This document shows positions 15,512 through 23,308 of a DNA stretch of 32,255 nucleotides, one piece after another. A program made the position numbers and the translations under genes. Within the stretch, counting starts at the first letter, position 1. The number at the start of each line of letters is the position of its first letter. This stretch comes from an uncultured Lachnospiraceae bacterium (lineage in GTDB: Bacteria > Bacillota > Clostridia > Lachnospirales > Lachnospiraceae), in contig CAJUSS010000023.1 of assembly GCA_910588895.1 (NCBI GenBank), positions 1 through 32,255 on the forward strand, in the 5' to 3' direction. The notes beneath the pieces are model-generated. The model saw only the letters and a program-made list of their open reading frames with translations, searched no databases and had not been told where the DNA came from.

Positions 15512-16309
15512 TCATCCCACCGGCATATACATCTCGATATAGGATGTCTCCAGCTTCCCCTTCCGGTAATGGTTCAGCAGATAATGAGCGTGGACCTCTC
15601 CGGTCAGGGAGATCTTTTGCTCTCTGGCCCAGCGGACCATGGACTGGATATCAGCCTCGGTCGGCGATACGGTCTTGGAGGCATATATGTGATGCACACA
15701 CTGGGAAAAGGCAAAGGAGGGGGCCGTCTTAGCGGCCTCCTCCAGCCCCAGCGCCTTTACCGCATAGTCTTCCAGCACCAGATAATAGCAGCGGCCATCT
15801 CCCCCGCAGCGCAGATCGGACTGTTCGTGGAGATAGCAGTTTTCCAATCTCTCTTCCTCCTGGATCGTGCGGGACCAGGCCTCACGGACCTGAGCATAGT
15901 CAGGCAGCTTTTCTGAAAAGATATAGGTCCGGGGGATCGGGCGGAGGGTGTACTTCCCCAGAGATCCTACGATCTTCCGCCTGGTATAGCGGGTGACGAT
16001 CAGCTTATCAAGCATCTGCTCATGGTGCCGGATCTCCTTTTCCTCCTCCTCTATCCGGCGGTCCAGAAAGCTTTCTGTATAGGCCAGACTCCTATCTTCA
16101 TAAAGCCTTTGGATATCCTGGATACTACACTGGATCTTTCTCAAAAAAACCAGGTCCAACAACAGCTGGATATCTTCCTCCGAATAATAACGGTATCCAT
16201 TTTCCGCCTTGCTGGGCGCTGCCAGCTTCTTTTTCTCATAAAAACGCAGCGCATCGCGGCTCACATGCAAAAGCTTTGCTACTTCTCCGATCGAATATCC
16301 CCGGCTCAT
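15512..16309 (-). CDS. MerR-family regulator with a multidrug-type effector domain
   Basis: DNA-binding regulator. Seen: an N-terminal MerR winged helix (YSIGEVAKLLHVSRDALRFYEKKKL, then GYRYYSEEDIQLLLDLVFLRKI), a coiled-coil dimer helix (about 75-110, IEEEEKEIRHHEQMLDKLI) and a C-terminal effector-binding domain of about 155 residues resembling the BmrR/BltR GyrI-like fold (TGEVHAHYLLNHY, YIEMYMPVG). The lack of a cysteine cluster at the end of the dimer helix argues against a metal sensor. The 265-residue length fits. ATG 16309 follows GGGAGGAAGAG. It lies 45 bp after the membrane-protein gene and just upstream of the ABC-F promoter; a role in drug response is plausible but unproven. Confidence 0.88.
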   Translation of the reverse strand: MSRGYSIGEVAKLLHVSRDALRFYEKKKLAAPSKAENGYRYYSEEDIQLLLDLVFLRKIQCSIQDIQRLYEDRSLAYTESFLDRRIEEEEKEIRHHEQMLDKLIVTRYTRRKIVGSLGKYTLRPIPRTYIFSEKLPDYAQVREAWSRTIQEEERLENCYLHEQSDLRCGGDGRCYYLVLEDYAVKALGLEEAAKTAPSFAFSQCVHHIYASKTVSPTEADIQSMVRWAREQKISLTGEVHAHYLLNHYRKGKLETSYIEMYMPVG

Positions 16310-16354
16310 CTCTTCCTCCCTCTTGGCTTTAAAAGCATTTGCGTCATCCGCTGC

Positions 16355-17551
16355 TCAATCTGCCCGCAGCGTCAACACCGCCGCCAGCCTTCGCTCTCCC
16401 CGCTGTTCCTGGGCATCCGGCACATAAAAGTCTGTCCGGATATCCAAGGTCACCACTTCATAGGGTCGTGTTCGTATCTGGAGATACGTCCACTCTTCCT
16501 CGATCGTCACAACGGTATGCCGCTCACCATTGACATCGATCATGATATGCTGATCATCGTTTATCGTGCCCGGATGATAAAGATCCATCTCGATGCTCCC
16601 GTCCGACCCGGCCATCACCTGGATCCTGGCACGCTCATCGATCCATCCATCCTCATAATACCCATAGATCCCTCTGCATTTTAACATCCGGACCGCCTGC
16701 ATAGGCGCTTGGCGGATATCCTGCCCGTTCAGATGCTCTGGACCAGCATTGATCCCGAAAAGGTAAGCGACCTGGCTGGCCCCATGGCAAAGAAAGGTCC
16801 CCACCGAAAAGGTATCCGCTATCTGTGTCCCCCCTGTCCCTGCCGGCACGACCCTTCCGGTGGCGGCCAGACGGATGGACCAGGCTACCGCAAAGCATCC
16901 TAGCGGAGCCGCCCATAGACGTTTTCTTTTTTCCTTCCGGCACAGGAGTACGAACAAAAACAGCGGGAGCAGCACCACATAGCGCTCATGGACAAAGCAG
17001 ATCCCAAGATAGAGCAGGCATGCCCCATAAAACGATCGGTCTCTTTTTTTGTTTTCATCACCATTTAGAAAAACATATAAGAGCGCCAAGATCCCGATCG
17101 CCATCCCAAAAGCCATAGTCTCCATCAGCCCATATAGCTGCCCGATCTGATAATAGGATAACCGCGATGATAAAAGCGCCAGGGCACAGGCCAAGCCCAC
17201 ACATGCCGAGCGGCTATATGCTTTCGCCAGCCTATATAAGCCATAGGCGGATATCGAATTGAGCAGGATATTGATCGGTACGATCCACTCCACATGTGTA
17301 CCGATCAACTTCAGTTCTATCCAGGCCGCCAGATAGTACAAAGACCGAATATGCATACCCCCGACCGGGAACACAAAATCCCGGAAAGACTGCTCCGCAT
17401 AGCAGCTCCACAGGTATAAGTCATCCTTATACAAGCCCTGGAGCGATACGTCCCGATCGATCCAATATCCAAAAAGTACCAGCACCAATGCCGCTGATAC
17501 TTCTTTTTCCCATCCCTTCACCCTATGCTCCCCAACGCATATGGCACTCAT
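16355..17551 (-). CDS. Polytopic membrane protein, possible GT-C-fold glycosyltransferase
   Basis: No firm family recognised. The 398-residue protein has about nine or ten hydrophobic segments in residues 15-245 followed by a soluble C-terminal domain (about 290-398) rich in predicted beta-strands. After the first membrane helix there is a DRD and then a KDDLYLW motif in the first outer loop. An acidic pair at this position is typical of GT-C glycosyltransferases using polyprenyl-phosphate sugars. VHERYVVLLPLFLF mid-protein is also reminiscent of that group. The start at ATG 17551 has AAAGGGGAATGG upstream. It is followed 45 bp later by merR on the same strand. Glycosyltransferase activity is a guess from topology. 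Confidence 0.6.
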   Translation of the reverse strand: MSAICVGEHRVKGWEKEVSAALVLVLFGYWIDRDVSLQGLYKDDLYLWSCYAEQSFRDFVFPVGGMHIRSLYYLAAWIELKLIGTHVEWIVPINILLNSISAYGLYRLAKAYSRSACVGLACALALLSSRLSYYQIGQLYGLMETMAFGMAIGILALLYVFLNGDENKKRDRSFYGACLLYLGICFVHERYVVLLPLFLFVLLCRKEKRKRLWAAPLGCFAVAWSIRLAATGRVVPAGTGGTQIADTFSVGTFLCHGASQVAYLFGINAGPEHLNGQDIRQAPMQAVRMLKCRGIYGYYEDGWIDERARIQVMAGSDGSIEMDLYHPGTINDDQHIMIDVNGERHTVVTIEEEWTYLQIRTRPYEVVTLDIRTDFYVPDAQEQRGERRLAAVLTLRAD

Positions 17552-17639
17552 CTTCCATTCCCCTTTCGATCTTTACATACGTCATGCATGCGCATACCCG
17601 GTCTTGACCACTGACCATTTCCCGGTCATCATCTGATAT

Positions 17640-17685
17640 AAGCCAGATACAAGGCGGCCATCCGCTCACCTTGTATCTGGCTTTT
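17640..17685. terminator. Hairpin copy 1 (AAGCCAGATACAAGG family)
   Basis: AAGCCAGATACAAGG (17640-17654) pairs perfectly with 17669-17683, and inside it GCGG (17654-17657) pairs with CCGC (17662-17665). On the plus strand it ends in TTTT; on the minus strand the U-run is weak. It lies about 100 bp past the stop of the surface-protein gene and before the membrane-protein gene. The remaining gap 17552-17788 shows no gene. The same stem occurs again at 19541-19585. Confidence 0.7.
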
Positions 17686-17788
17686 CGGGCCATTTATGAT
17701 CTTTTGCAGCAGATCTTTATCAGACTACGCGTGATAAATGGACCGTTGTATGGATGTCCGCACACAATGCATGTTCTGTCCCCCTCGC

Positions 17789-19222
17789 TTACTTCTGACG
17801 CTTTTCGGTATCGCAATAGGTCACGATCCCCTTGGCATCTGTGCAGTAATAGGTATCCTCTGCATCCTTGATGTTCGTCTTCTGTTTTTGGATCGTACCG
17901 GAGGTATTGATCAGATAGTCCTCTCCGTCAAAGGTCACCACCTCCAGCTTCTTGTCCGAGTCCGCCTTCAGCTTCCGGCCTTTGATGTAGATCCCGTTAT
18001 CCGAGATCCCATGGATGCCCTCGCCGTTGGAGCGGAAGCCAAAGGTGTATGTATCATCCAGCTCGACCTCCACGTTCTTCTTGTTCGCCATCACGCCGTC
18101 CTTCGGGGTGTTCCCAAAGTAATAGACCGAGCATGCCTCATCCTCTCCCGGCATATCGCTGATGGTCTCGATCTTTTCATACGTCTCGATCTTCTTATCT
18201 GCGTCAAAGGTGATCGCGTACAGTCCTTCCAGCATCTCGCCCTTCTCATTAAAACCATATTTATAGTTGTCGATCTTCTTGATCTGGCTTACGGTCTGAT
18301 CCCCGTTCTTATCCAGGTAGAACCAGTACTGCTCATCGTCTGCGTAAGCCTCCGGATCCACATTCTCATCCGGGACCGTATAGACCCAGCCGGTGGCCAT
18401 CCAGCACTCATCGGGCGTATTATAGTACTTATAGCTGCTGGCAGATGCCACGGAAGAAGTGGCTACCCCCTGCGAAGCGTTCGATGAGGTGGAGAAGCTC
18501 CACTTAAACTGGGCCACACCTCTCTCGTCAAACTGGTATTTCTTCTTGTTGATCGTCTTCGTGGCGTCCACGATCTTTTTCCCATTTGCTCCAAAATAGA
18601 ACCAGTAATCTTCCTCTGCGTCCGCATCTCCCTCCGGATCGTCTACCTGGATCTGCCGCCAGTCGTTCACCACCACTGCGCCGTCATCTTCTTCCCGGCA
18701 ATAATATACGCCTGATGCCCAATCTGTATCATCGCCCGCCATGGTCCCATCCTCTAAGACCCAGCCGTACAGCATCCTCCCGGCATCATCAAATATATAT
18801 TTCTTTCCATTGATCGTGGTCAGCTTTACTTTTCCCGAGATATTCTTCACCGCCTTGCCTGAACTGCCGAAATAGTACCAGCAGGTGCCGTTCGTATACG
18901 CCGGGTTGTCACTGTCGTCCTCTAAAAGCCGCCATTCATTCTGGACCCTAGCCCCGTCCTCATTGACATAAAAGGTGTCGTCATCACGCTCCACCAGCTG
19001 GCTCACCGCCATGTAGCCGTCCTCCTTCAGATAGAACCAGTGGTCTCCCTTGTCATTTTTCTTCCAGGTATCCGTCACCCGATCCCCATTCTTGTCCTGC
19101 CAGGTCCACTGCCCATCCTCCATCACCCAGCCGCTGGCCGCAAAGGCCGGGGCTGCCGATACCATCGCCATCACTGCCGCTGCCGCCAAGATCTGGGGCA
19201 GTCTTCTTTTCCTATCGCTCAT
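17789..19222 (-). CDS. Secreted choline-binding-repeat (cell-wall-binding) protein
   Basis: Predicted exported surface protein. Seen: an N-terminal signal peptide (basic MSDRKRRLPQ, a hydrophobic stretch, then the cleavage-type sequence APAFA-AS about residue 29), followed by irregular repeats of the cell-wall-binding type. These include SGWVMEDGQWTWQDKNGDRVTDTW, HWFYLKEDGYMAVSQLV, CWYYFGSSGKAVKN, YWFYFGANGKKIVD and YWFYLDKNGDQTVSQI, throughout the 477 residues. No catalytic domain is visible, so it appears to be built wholly of such repeats. A Ser/Ala/Thr-rich linker interrupts it near residues 245-262. ATG 19222 follows AAAGGAG. Ligand and role are unknown; choline or wall-polymer binding is the family expectation. 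Confidence 0.88.
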   Translation of the reverse strand: MSDRKRRLPQILAAAAVMAMVSAAPAFAASGWVMEDGQWTWQDKNGDRVTDTWKKNDKGDHWFYLKEDGYMAVSQLVERDDDTFYVNEDGARVQNEWRLLEDDSDNPAYTNGTCWYYFGSSGKAVKNISGKVKLTTINGKKYIFDDAGRMLYGWVLEDGTMAGDDTDWASGVYYCREEDDGAVVVNDWRQIQVDDPEGDADAEEDYWFYFGANGKKIVDATKTINKKKYQFDERGVAQFKWSFSTSSNASQGVATSSVASASSYKYYNTPDECWMATGWVYTVPDENVDPEAYADDEQYWFYLDKNGDQTVSQIKKIDNYKYGFNEKGEMLEGLYAITFDADKKIETYEKIETISDMPGEDEACSVYYFGNTPKDGVMANKKNVEVELDDTYTFGFRSNGEGIHGISDNGIYIKGRKLKADSDKKLEVVTFDGEDYLINTSGTIQKQKTNIKDAEDTYYCTDAKGIVTYCDTEKRQK

Positions 19223-19362
19223 CGTTCATTCTCCTTTCGATCCTTTCGCACACCAGAGGCTGCCGCACTCTGTCCAGCTGGAAACAGAGGCGATGCCCTC
19301 CCGGACGTGTGCTCATCCATATCATCCATTTCGGACTTGTCAGGTCTCCCTGACTGCTGTCT

Positions 19363-19393
19363 ACAATAAACCATAGACCAGCTCCAACGTCAA
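19363..19393 (-). promoter_or_regulatory. Promoter of the surface-protein gene, possibly MerR-type
   Basis: On the minus strand, -35 TTGACG (19388-19393) stands 17 bp from TTTATT (19365-19370) or 19 bp from TATTGT (19363-19368). Around the spacer CCATTGAC and GTCTATGG form a 7-of-8 inverted repeat. The leader of about 135 nt contains a perfect GTCAGG/CCTGAC hairpin (19338-19353). Which -10 is used cannot be settled by eye. Confidence 0.5.
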
Positions 19394-19475
19394 TGGAAGT
19401 AAGGAGACTGTAAAACAACGTAAGCTCTATGAACAGATCTGTCCATTTTTGTAAGAAAACGGTAATATTTCTCTC

Positions 19476-19506
19476 TTGACCTTGGTCTAAGTCCATGGTC
19501 TATGAT
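19476..19506 (+). promoter_or_regulatory. MerR-type promoter with 19-bp spacer and dyad
   Basis: On the plus strand, -35 TTGACC (19476-19481) and -10 TATGAT (19501-19506) are separated by 19 bp. The positions 19480-19498 form a near-perfect palindrome (CCTTGG ... CCATGG). A 19-bp spacer carrying a dyad is the hallmark of MerR-activated promoters. The transcript would start near 19513 and run into the terminator at 19536-19591. Confidence 0.6.
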
Positions 19507-19535
19507 GGAGACGCTTTACAATATTGAACACTCTC

Positions 19536-19591
19536 AAAAAAAGCCAGATACAAGGGGGCGGTATACCGCTCGCCTTGTGTCTGGCTTTTTT
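19536..19591. terminator. Strong bidirectional terminator, hairpin copy 2
   Basis: Seven A, then GCCAGATACAAGG, paired with CCTTGTGTCTGGC (one G-T pair) and six T. It works on paper in both directions and shares its stem with the hairpin at 17640-17683. Its place is odd: it lies between two divergent genes, downstream of the MerR-type promoter and about 100 bp upstream of the phosphoesterase start. Confidence 0.85.
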
Positions 19592-19613
19592 GATATCTGG
19601 GATAGTCGTTGTG

Positions 19614-19654
19614 GCATTTTCCAGAGTGACATTTCCCCGAAAATGCGGTAAGAT
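19614..19654 (+). promoter_or_regulatory. Promoter and inverted repeat before the phosphoesterase gene
   Basis: On the plus strand, -35 GTGACA (19626-19631), a 17-bp spacer and -10 TAAGAT (19649-19654). GCATTTTC (19614-19621) and GAAAATGC (19639-19646) are a perfect 8-bp inverted repeat straddling the -35 box, so a repressor could block this promoter. The predicted start is near 19661. Confidence 0.5.
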
Positions 19655-19688
19655 AAAAGAGTGGAATGAACGGAAAAGGAGATGCTGC

Positions 19689-20537
19689 ATGAGGACGATC
19701 ATCATCGGAGACATCCACGGATGTTATCAGGAAACCGTGGTATTGCTGGAAAAAACAGGATTTGACGAAGAGATGGACCGGCTGATCAGTCTGGGGGACC
19801 TGATCGACCGGGGGGAGCAGCCCTATGAGGTGTTCGACCTCTTCCGCCGCTTAAAGCTTGCTATGGGGGAGCGCTGCGTGCTCATCCGAGGGAACCACGA
19901 GCAGCTGATGCTGGATGCTGTGACTGACCCGGATTCCCAGCTTACCTGGCGCAGCAACGGCGGCGACAAGACCGTCCGCTCTTTTCGGAGCCACACGGAC
20001 AACATCCATAACCACACCGGATGGTTCCAGGAAAACATGGTCCTGTACTATCAGGACAAACATTTCCAGTGTACCCATGCCGGCCTACAAGACGATCTTA
20101 TCCACCGGACACCTCCGGATGTGCTTTTATGGGACCGGGACAGCATCCGGCAGAACACCTATGGCGGCAGGCTGACGATCATCGGCCACACCCCATTGAA
20201 CGCTCCCGCCCATTTCTTCGGCGACGGCCAGAACGTGATGCTGCTCCCCTACCACAAGAAGATGCCTCTGCCGGAAAAGGGCCTGCTCTGCATAGACACC
20301 GGCTGCGTTTTCCAGGGAAAGCTCACCGCCATGGTCATCGAAGGCCGCCGGTTCTGGCTGGAATCCGCAGACTGGGGCGAGGCCATGCCTAAGACCCGGA
20401 CTGCAGAAGAAGGTCCGGCCGCAAATAAACAGGCCGATAAAAAGGACCGGCCTGCAGACCCCCGTCCCCTCCAGACGAAAGGACTGACCGGATTTTTACA
20501 GAAGGTATTCCCTTCCAAAAAAAATGATCCCGGATGA
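19689..20537 (+). CDS. PPP-family metallophosphoesterase (serine/threonine phosphatase or ApaH-like)
   Basis: Cytoplasmic di-metal phosphoesterase. Seen: GDIHG (residues 7-11), GDLIDRG (36-42) and GNHE, the three PPP-family metal and catalytic motifs in order, then IIGHTPL and a late IDTGC. This covers both PP1/PP2A-like bacterial phosphatases and diadenosine-tetraphosphatase-like enzymes; the sequence does not decide. The last 50 residues, of 282, are a charged tail (NKQADKKDRPADPRP, then FLQKVFPSKK) outside the fold. ATG 19689 follows AAAAGGAG by 7 bp; the open frame extends further upstream but translates the terminator. It is probably monocistronic, ended by the hairpin at 20702. Confidence 0.88.
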   Translation: MRTIIIGDIHGCYQETVVLLEKTGFDEEMDRLISLGDLIDRGEQPYEVFDLFRRLKLAMGERCVLIRGNHEQLMLDAVTDPDSQLTWRSNGGDKTVRSFRSHTDNIHNHTGWFQENMVLYYQDKHFQCTHAGLQDDLIHRTPPDVLLWDRDSIRQNTYGGRLTIIGHTPLNAPAHFFGDGQNVMLLPYHKKMPLPEKGLLCIDTGCVFQGKLTAMVIEGRRFWLESADWGEAMPKTRTAEEGPAANKQADKKDRPADPRPLQTKGLTGFLQKVFPSKKNDPG

Positions 20538-20652
20538 TCGAAACATCTGCCGCAAAACAAGACCGTACTTCCGTCGCCGCATCCTTTCCTCCTTTGCCGC
20601 ATCCGCCCAGGATGAGCGTCATGGACAAGAGGATCGCTGCCATTTTCTTCAT
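20389..20652 (-). pseudogene. Remnant of a lipoprotein gene (signal peptide only)
   Basis: A well-formed gene start is present: AAAGGAG nine bases before ATG 20652, then MKKMAAILLSMTLILGGCGK, a clear lipoprotein signal with lipobox LGGC. After about 35 residues the frame runs antisense into the coding 3' end of the phosphoesterase and no longer looks like protein sequence. It probably marks a lipoprotein gene whose body was lost. A genuine very short lipoprotein cannot be excluded. Confidence 0.4.
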
Positions 20653-20701
20653 ACCTCTGCACTCCTTTCCCTTTCTCTTTTTATCAGCGTCTGACAACGC
20701 C

Positions 20702-20729
20702 GGCCCCCGTATGGATACGGGGGCCTTTT
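20702..20729 (+). terminator. Terminator of the phosphoesterase gene
   Basis: GGCCCCCGTA (20702-20711), the loop TGGA and the perfect complement (20716-20725), then TTTT. This is a 10-bp GC-rich stem. The rest of 20538-20902 holds the lipoprotein remnant and an AT-rich stretch (20775-20880) with no gene that I can support. Confidence 0.88.
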
Positions 20730-20902
20730 GTGCCGCATCGACCGCCCGCCTTAGGGGGGGGCAGGTCCGCTAAAAGTATCCTTATAGGAGAAAAAATACA
20801 GATCTATCTGACGATCGTTTAACTAAAATATGTGTTTATCACAAAAAAATCAATATATATCTGTCAAACAAGTGCAAAATAGCGAGACGGATGTCCGATA
20901 GC

Positions 20903-21796
20903 TCACTCCTCCACCGGCAGGTCCCGTTCTTCCATCGTCACGAACTCCGCGAAATCCTCCACCGCCTTCGCCAGATAATTTTTCTTGCTGTACACCATAT
21001 ACACCAGCCGCGTATCCAGCGGTATGTCGGCGATCTTGATCTTCTTTAACCGGTCGAACTGCTTGAGATAAGGCGTGTCCGCGGCCAGCGCCACCTGGTT
21101 CGTCTGCATCACCACGCCTCCGATGGAGATCTCGTCGTCATAGGAAAAGCTGGCCTCTACGCCGTTCTCCCGCAAGATCGCGCGGACGATCTTTCCGATC
21201 GGAAGGGACTCCCGGTAGGTGGTCAGGGAGTAAAAGCCCAGCTCCGCCATCTTGATCTGATCCCGGACCGCTAACGGGTGATCGTCCCGCACCACTGCCA
21301 CCATCTGCTGGGCGATGATCGGGATGAACTTAAGGTCGTCCGCCTCTACCTTTGAACAGAAGCCCAGGTCATATTTCCCCTTCCGCACGCCTTCTACCAC
21401 GTCCATGGTCATGCCCTGATAGATGTTAAAGACAGCCTTGGGGTTCTTGGCATCCTTAAAATCCTGGATCGCCTTGGGGATAAAGTCCCCCAGGACCGTA
21501 GGGATACAGCCAAGGTCGATCACGCCGCCGATGGCCCCGGACTTCTCCTTCGCTACCGCGATCCCCTTTTCCAGCTCGTTCAGCGCGGCGCAGACATACT
21601 GATAAAACTCCTGTCCGTACTTGGTCAGCTTGATGTTCCTGCCCTCCCGCTGGAACAGGGCGATACCCAGCTCCTGCTCCAGGGAGGAGATCGAATCGCT
21701 GAGGCTGGGCTGGGTGATATAGAGTTCCTTGGCCGCTTTCGTGTAATGCTGGAGCTGGGCCAGTTTTCTGAAATAATACAACTGCGACAGGTTCAT
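20903..21796 (-). CDS. LysR-family transcriptional regulator
   Basis: DNA-binding regulator with an N-terminal winged helix (residues 1-60: MNLSQLYYFRKLAQLQHYTKAAKELYITQPSLS in outline, then LGIALFQREGRNIKLT) and a C-terminal periplasmic-binding-like effector domain (about 90-297). The 297-residue length is typical. ATG 21796 has AGAGG about 10 bp upstream. It sits last in the run of minus-strand genes, 105 bp after the MFS gene, so it is either co-transcribed with the acid-metabolism cluster or read from its own promoter. Regulation of that cluster, in response to its substrate or a CoA ester, is inferred from position only. Confidence 0.92.
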   Translation of the reverse strand: MNLSQLYYFRKLAQLQHYTKAAKELYITQPSLSDSISSLEQELGIALFQREGRNIKLTKYGQEFYQYVCAALNELEKGIAVAKEKSGAIGGVIDLGCIPTVLGDFIPKAIQDFKDAKNPKAVFNIYQGMTMDVVEGVRKGKYDLGFCSKVEADDLKFIPIIAQQMVAVVRDDHPLAVRDQIKMAELGFYSLTTYRESLPIGKIVRAILRENGVEASFSYDDEISIGGVVMQTNQVALAADTPYLKQFDRLKKIKIADIPLDTRLVYMVYSKKNYLAKAVEDFAEFVTMEERDLPVEE

Positions 21797-21901
21797 AGGA
21801 CACCATCCTCTCTTTGCTATCTTTCATTTTATCGCAGACCATGCCGCCGTTCAATGGCCTTCTCTCCACCTTACCGACACTCCTTGGCTGCCCCTCGCCC
21901 A

Positions 21902-23185
21902 TCAGCCGGCTGCCTGCCGGGCATATCTCTTCTTTACGGCCATCAGCAGCAGGCAGACGCAGATCCCAGCCACACCCACTGCCATGGCGATGTCATAGGC
22001 CCGGGCATAGGAGGTGGCCATAGCGGCTCCGTCCGGTCCTAAGACTTTTGTGTTGGCGGCGATCTGGGGGCCGAAATAGGAACCGACCGCATACCCCACG
22101 AACATGATCCCGTAGTTCACGCCGCTGTTGGCCATGCCAAAGGTCTTCTGGGTCATAGGCGGAAAACAGACCAGCACGCCGCCGAAGGCCGCCCCGATGA
22201 ACAGCAGGCAGACCAAAAACAGCGGGACGGTAAAGACATTTTTCATGATGAGGAGAGACAGGATGGTCACCGCCAGGATCAGCAGCATGCTCCTTGTCTC
22301 TCCCAGCTTATCGCAGATCTTGCCGATGCTGATCCGGCCCGCAAAGTTAGCCAGGGCGCTGAAGCCCACGATCCAGGAAGCCGCATTGGACCCTACCCCA
22401 AGCTGGGCCTGGGCGATCCCGGAGAGCGCGCCGATGAACATGATCCCGGTCATGCTCCCTAAGCACATCAGCCCGATCATCAGCCAAAAGCGCAAGGTAG
22501 CCACCATCATCCGCGGGCTATATTCCTTGTCGGCTTTTTCCATATTTTTTACAGAAGCCGGCGCGGCAGGCGCCTTCCAGTCCTTTCCCGGGACCTCCAT
22601 GATCCAGCCGACACCCCAGATCAGGAAGAAGTAAAACGCGCCGATCGCCGATAAGCCTTTTGCCCCCAGCCCCATGCCGTTGCAGAGGATCTCCCCTACC
22701 CGGGAGGTGATAAAGGGGCCGATCGAAGCCGACATCAGCAAAAGCCCGGACATGGTCCCCTTTTTCTCCGGATACCATTTTAGTCCGGTAGCCACGGAGG
22801 AATTGTAGATCAGACCGGAGCCCACGCCGTTGACCACGCCGAAAAACAGATAGAACATGGGGACTGAGGCGGTCAGGCCGCTGACCAGCCAGCCAAGGCT
22901 GTAGAGCAGACCGCCGATATAGATCACCTTTTTCGGCCCTGCCTTATCCACCGCAGCCCCTGAAAAGATCCCCAGGATCGCCATACAGAAGGACTGGATG
23001 GTGTAGGCCATGGAGATCTGGCTGTCCGTTCCGCCTGTGGCCTCCATGATCGAGGTCTTGAACACCGAGTAGGCAGAAACACCAGCCGCCGCGAAGATCA
23101 CGGCCCAGGACGCGGCGAACACCCTCGCCCGTATGCCGTCCCCCTGTGCTGCCGCCAGAGCATTTCCTTTTTTGTAATGTTCCAT
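21902..23185 (-). CDS. MFS transporter, oxalate/formate-antiporter-like family
   Basis: Twelve-helix major facilitator. Seen: the first helix region with SWAVIFAAAGVSAYSVFKTSI, AVDKAGPKKVIYIGGLLYSLGW (loop 2-3 MFS motif), GVVNGVGSGLIYNSSVATGLKWYPEKKGTMSG, the typical oxalate/formate antiporter (OFA) segment, and a second half with GRISIGKICDKLG. 427 residues from ATG 23185, which follows AAGGAGG by 9 bp; a longer frame to 23287 has no such site. OFA members exchange carboxylates (oxalate, formate, lactate and others). In this cluster it may export the product or import the substrate acid. Confidence 0.88.
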   Translation of the reverse strand: MEHYKKGNALAAAQGDGIRARVFAASWAVIFAAAGVSAYSVFKTSIMEATGGTDSQISMAYTIQSFCMAILGIFSGAAVDKAGPKKVIYIGGLLYSLGWLVSGLTASVPMFYLFFGVVNGVGSGLIYNSSVATGLKWYPEKKGTMSGLLLMSASIGPFITSRVGEILCNGMGLGAKGLSAIGAFYFFLIWGVGWIMEVPGKDWKAPAAPASVKNMEKADKEYSPRMMVATLRFWLMIGLMCLGSMTGIMFIGALSGIAQAQLGVGSNAASWIVGFSALANFAGRISIGKICDKLGETRSMLLILAVTILSLLIMKNVFTVPLFLVCLLFIGAAFGGVLVCFPPMTQKTFGMANSGVNYGIMFVGYAVGSYFGPQIAANTKVLGPDGAAMATSYARAYDIAMAVGVAGICVCLLLMAVKKRYARQAAG

Positions 23186-23260
23186 CGCCACTGTCCTCCT
23201 TCTCGCCGCAGCGCAGGCCTTCTGCACGCTCGCCGCGGCGTCTTTCTCCATACGGTCCAT

Positions 23261-23304
23261 AAGTATCCCCGAAGGCCTTATGTACAAAGCCTCCGGGGAT
23301 TCTT
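23261..23304 (-). other. Intergenic hairpin between the two transporter genes
   Basis: ATCCCCG and CGGGGAT are perfect complements, with AGGC/GCCT stacked inside and AAG/CTT outside. It follows the stop of the YkvI-like transporter by a few bases. No U-run follows on the minus strand, so it may be an mRNA-stabilising or partial-termination element rather than a full terminator. Confidence 0.5.
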
Positions 23305-23308
23305 AAGA

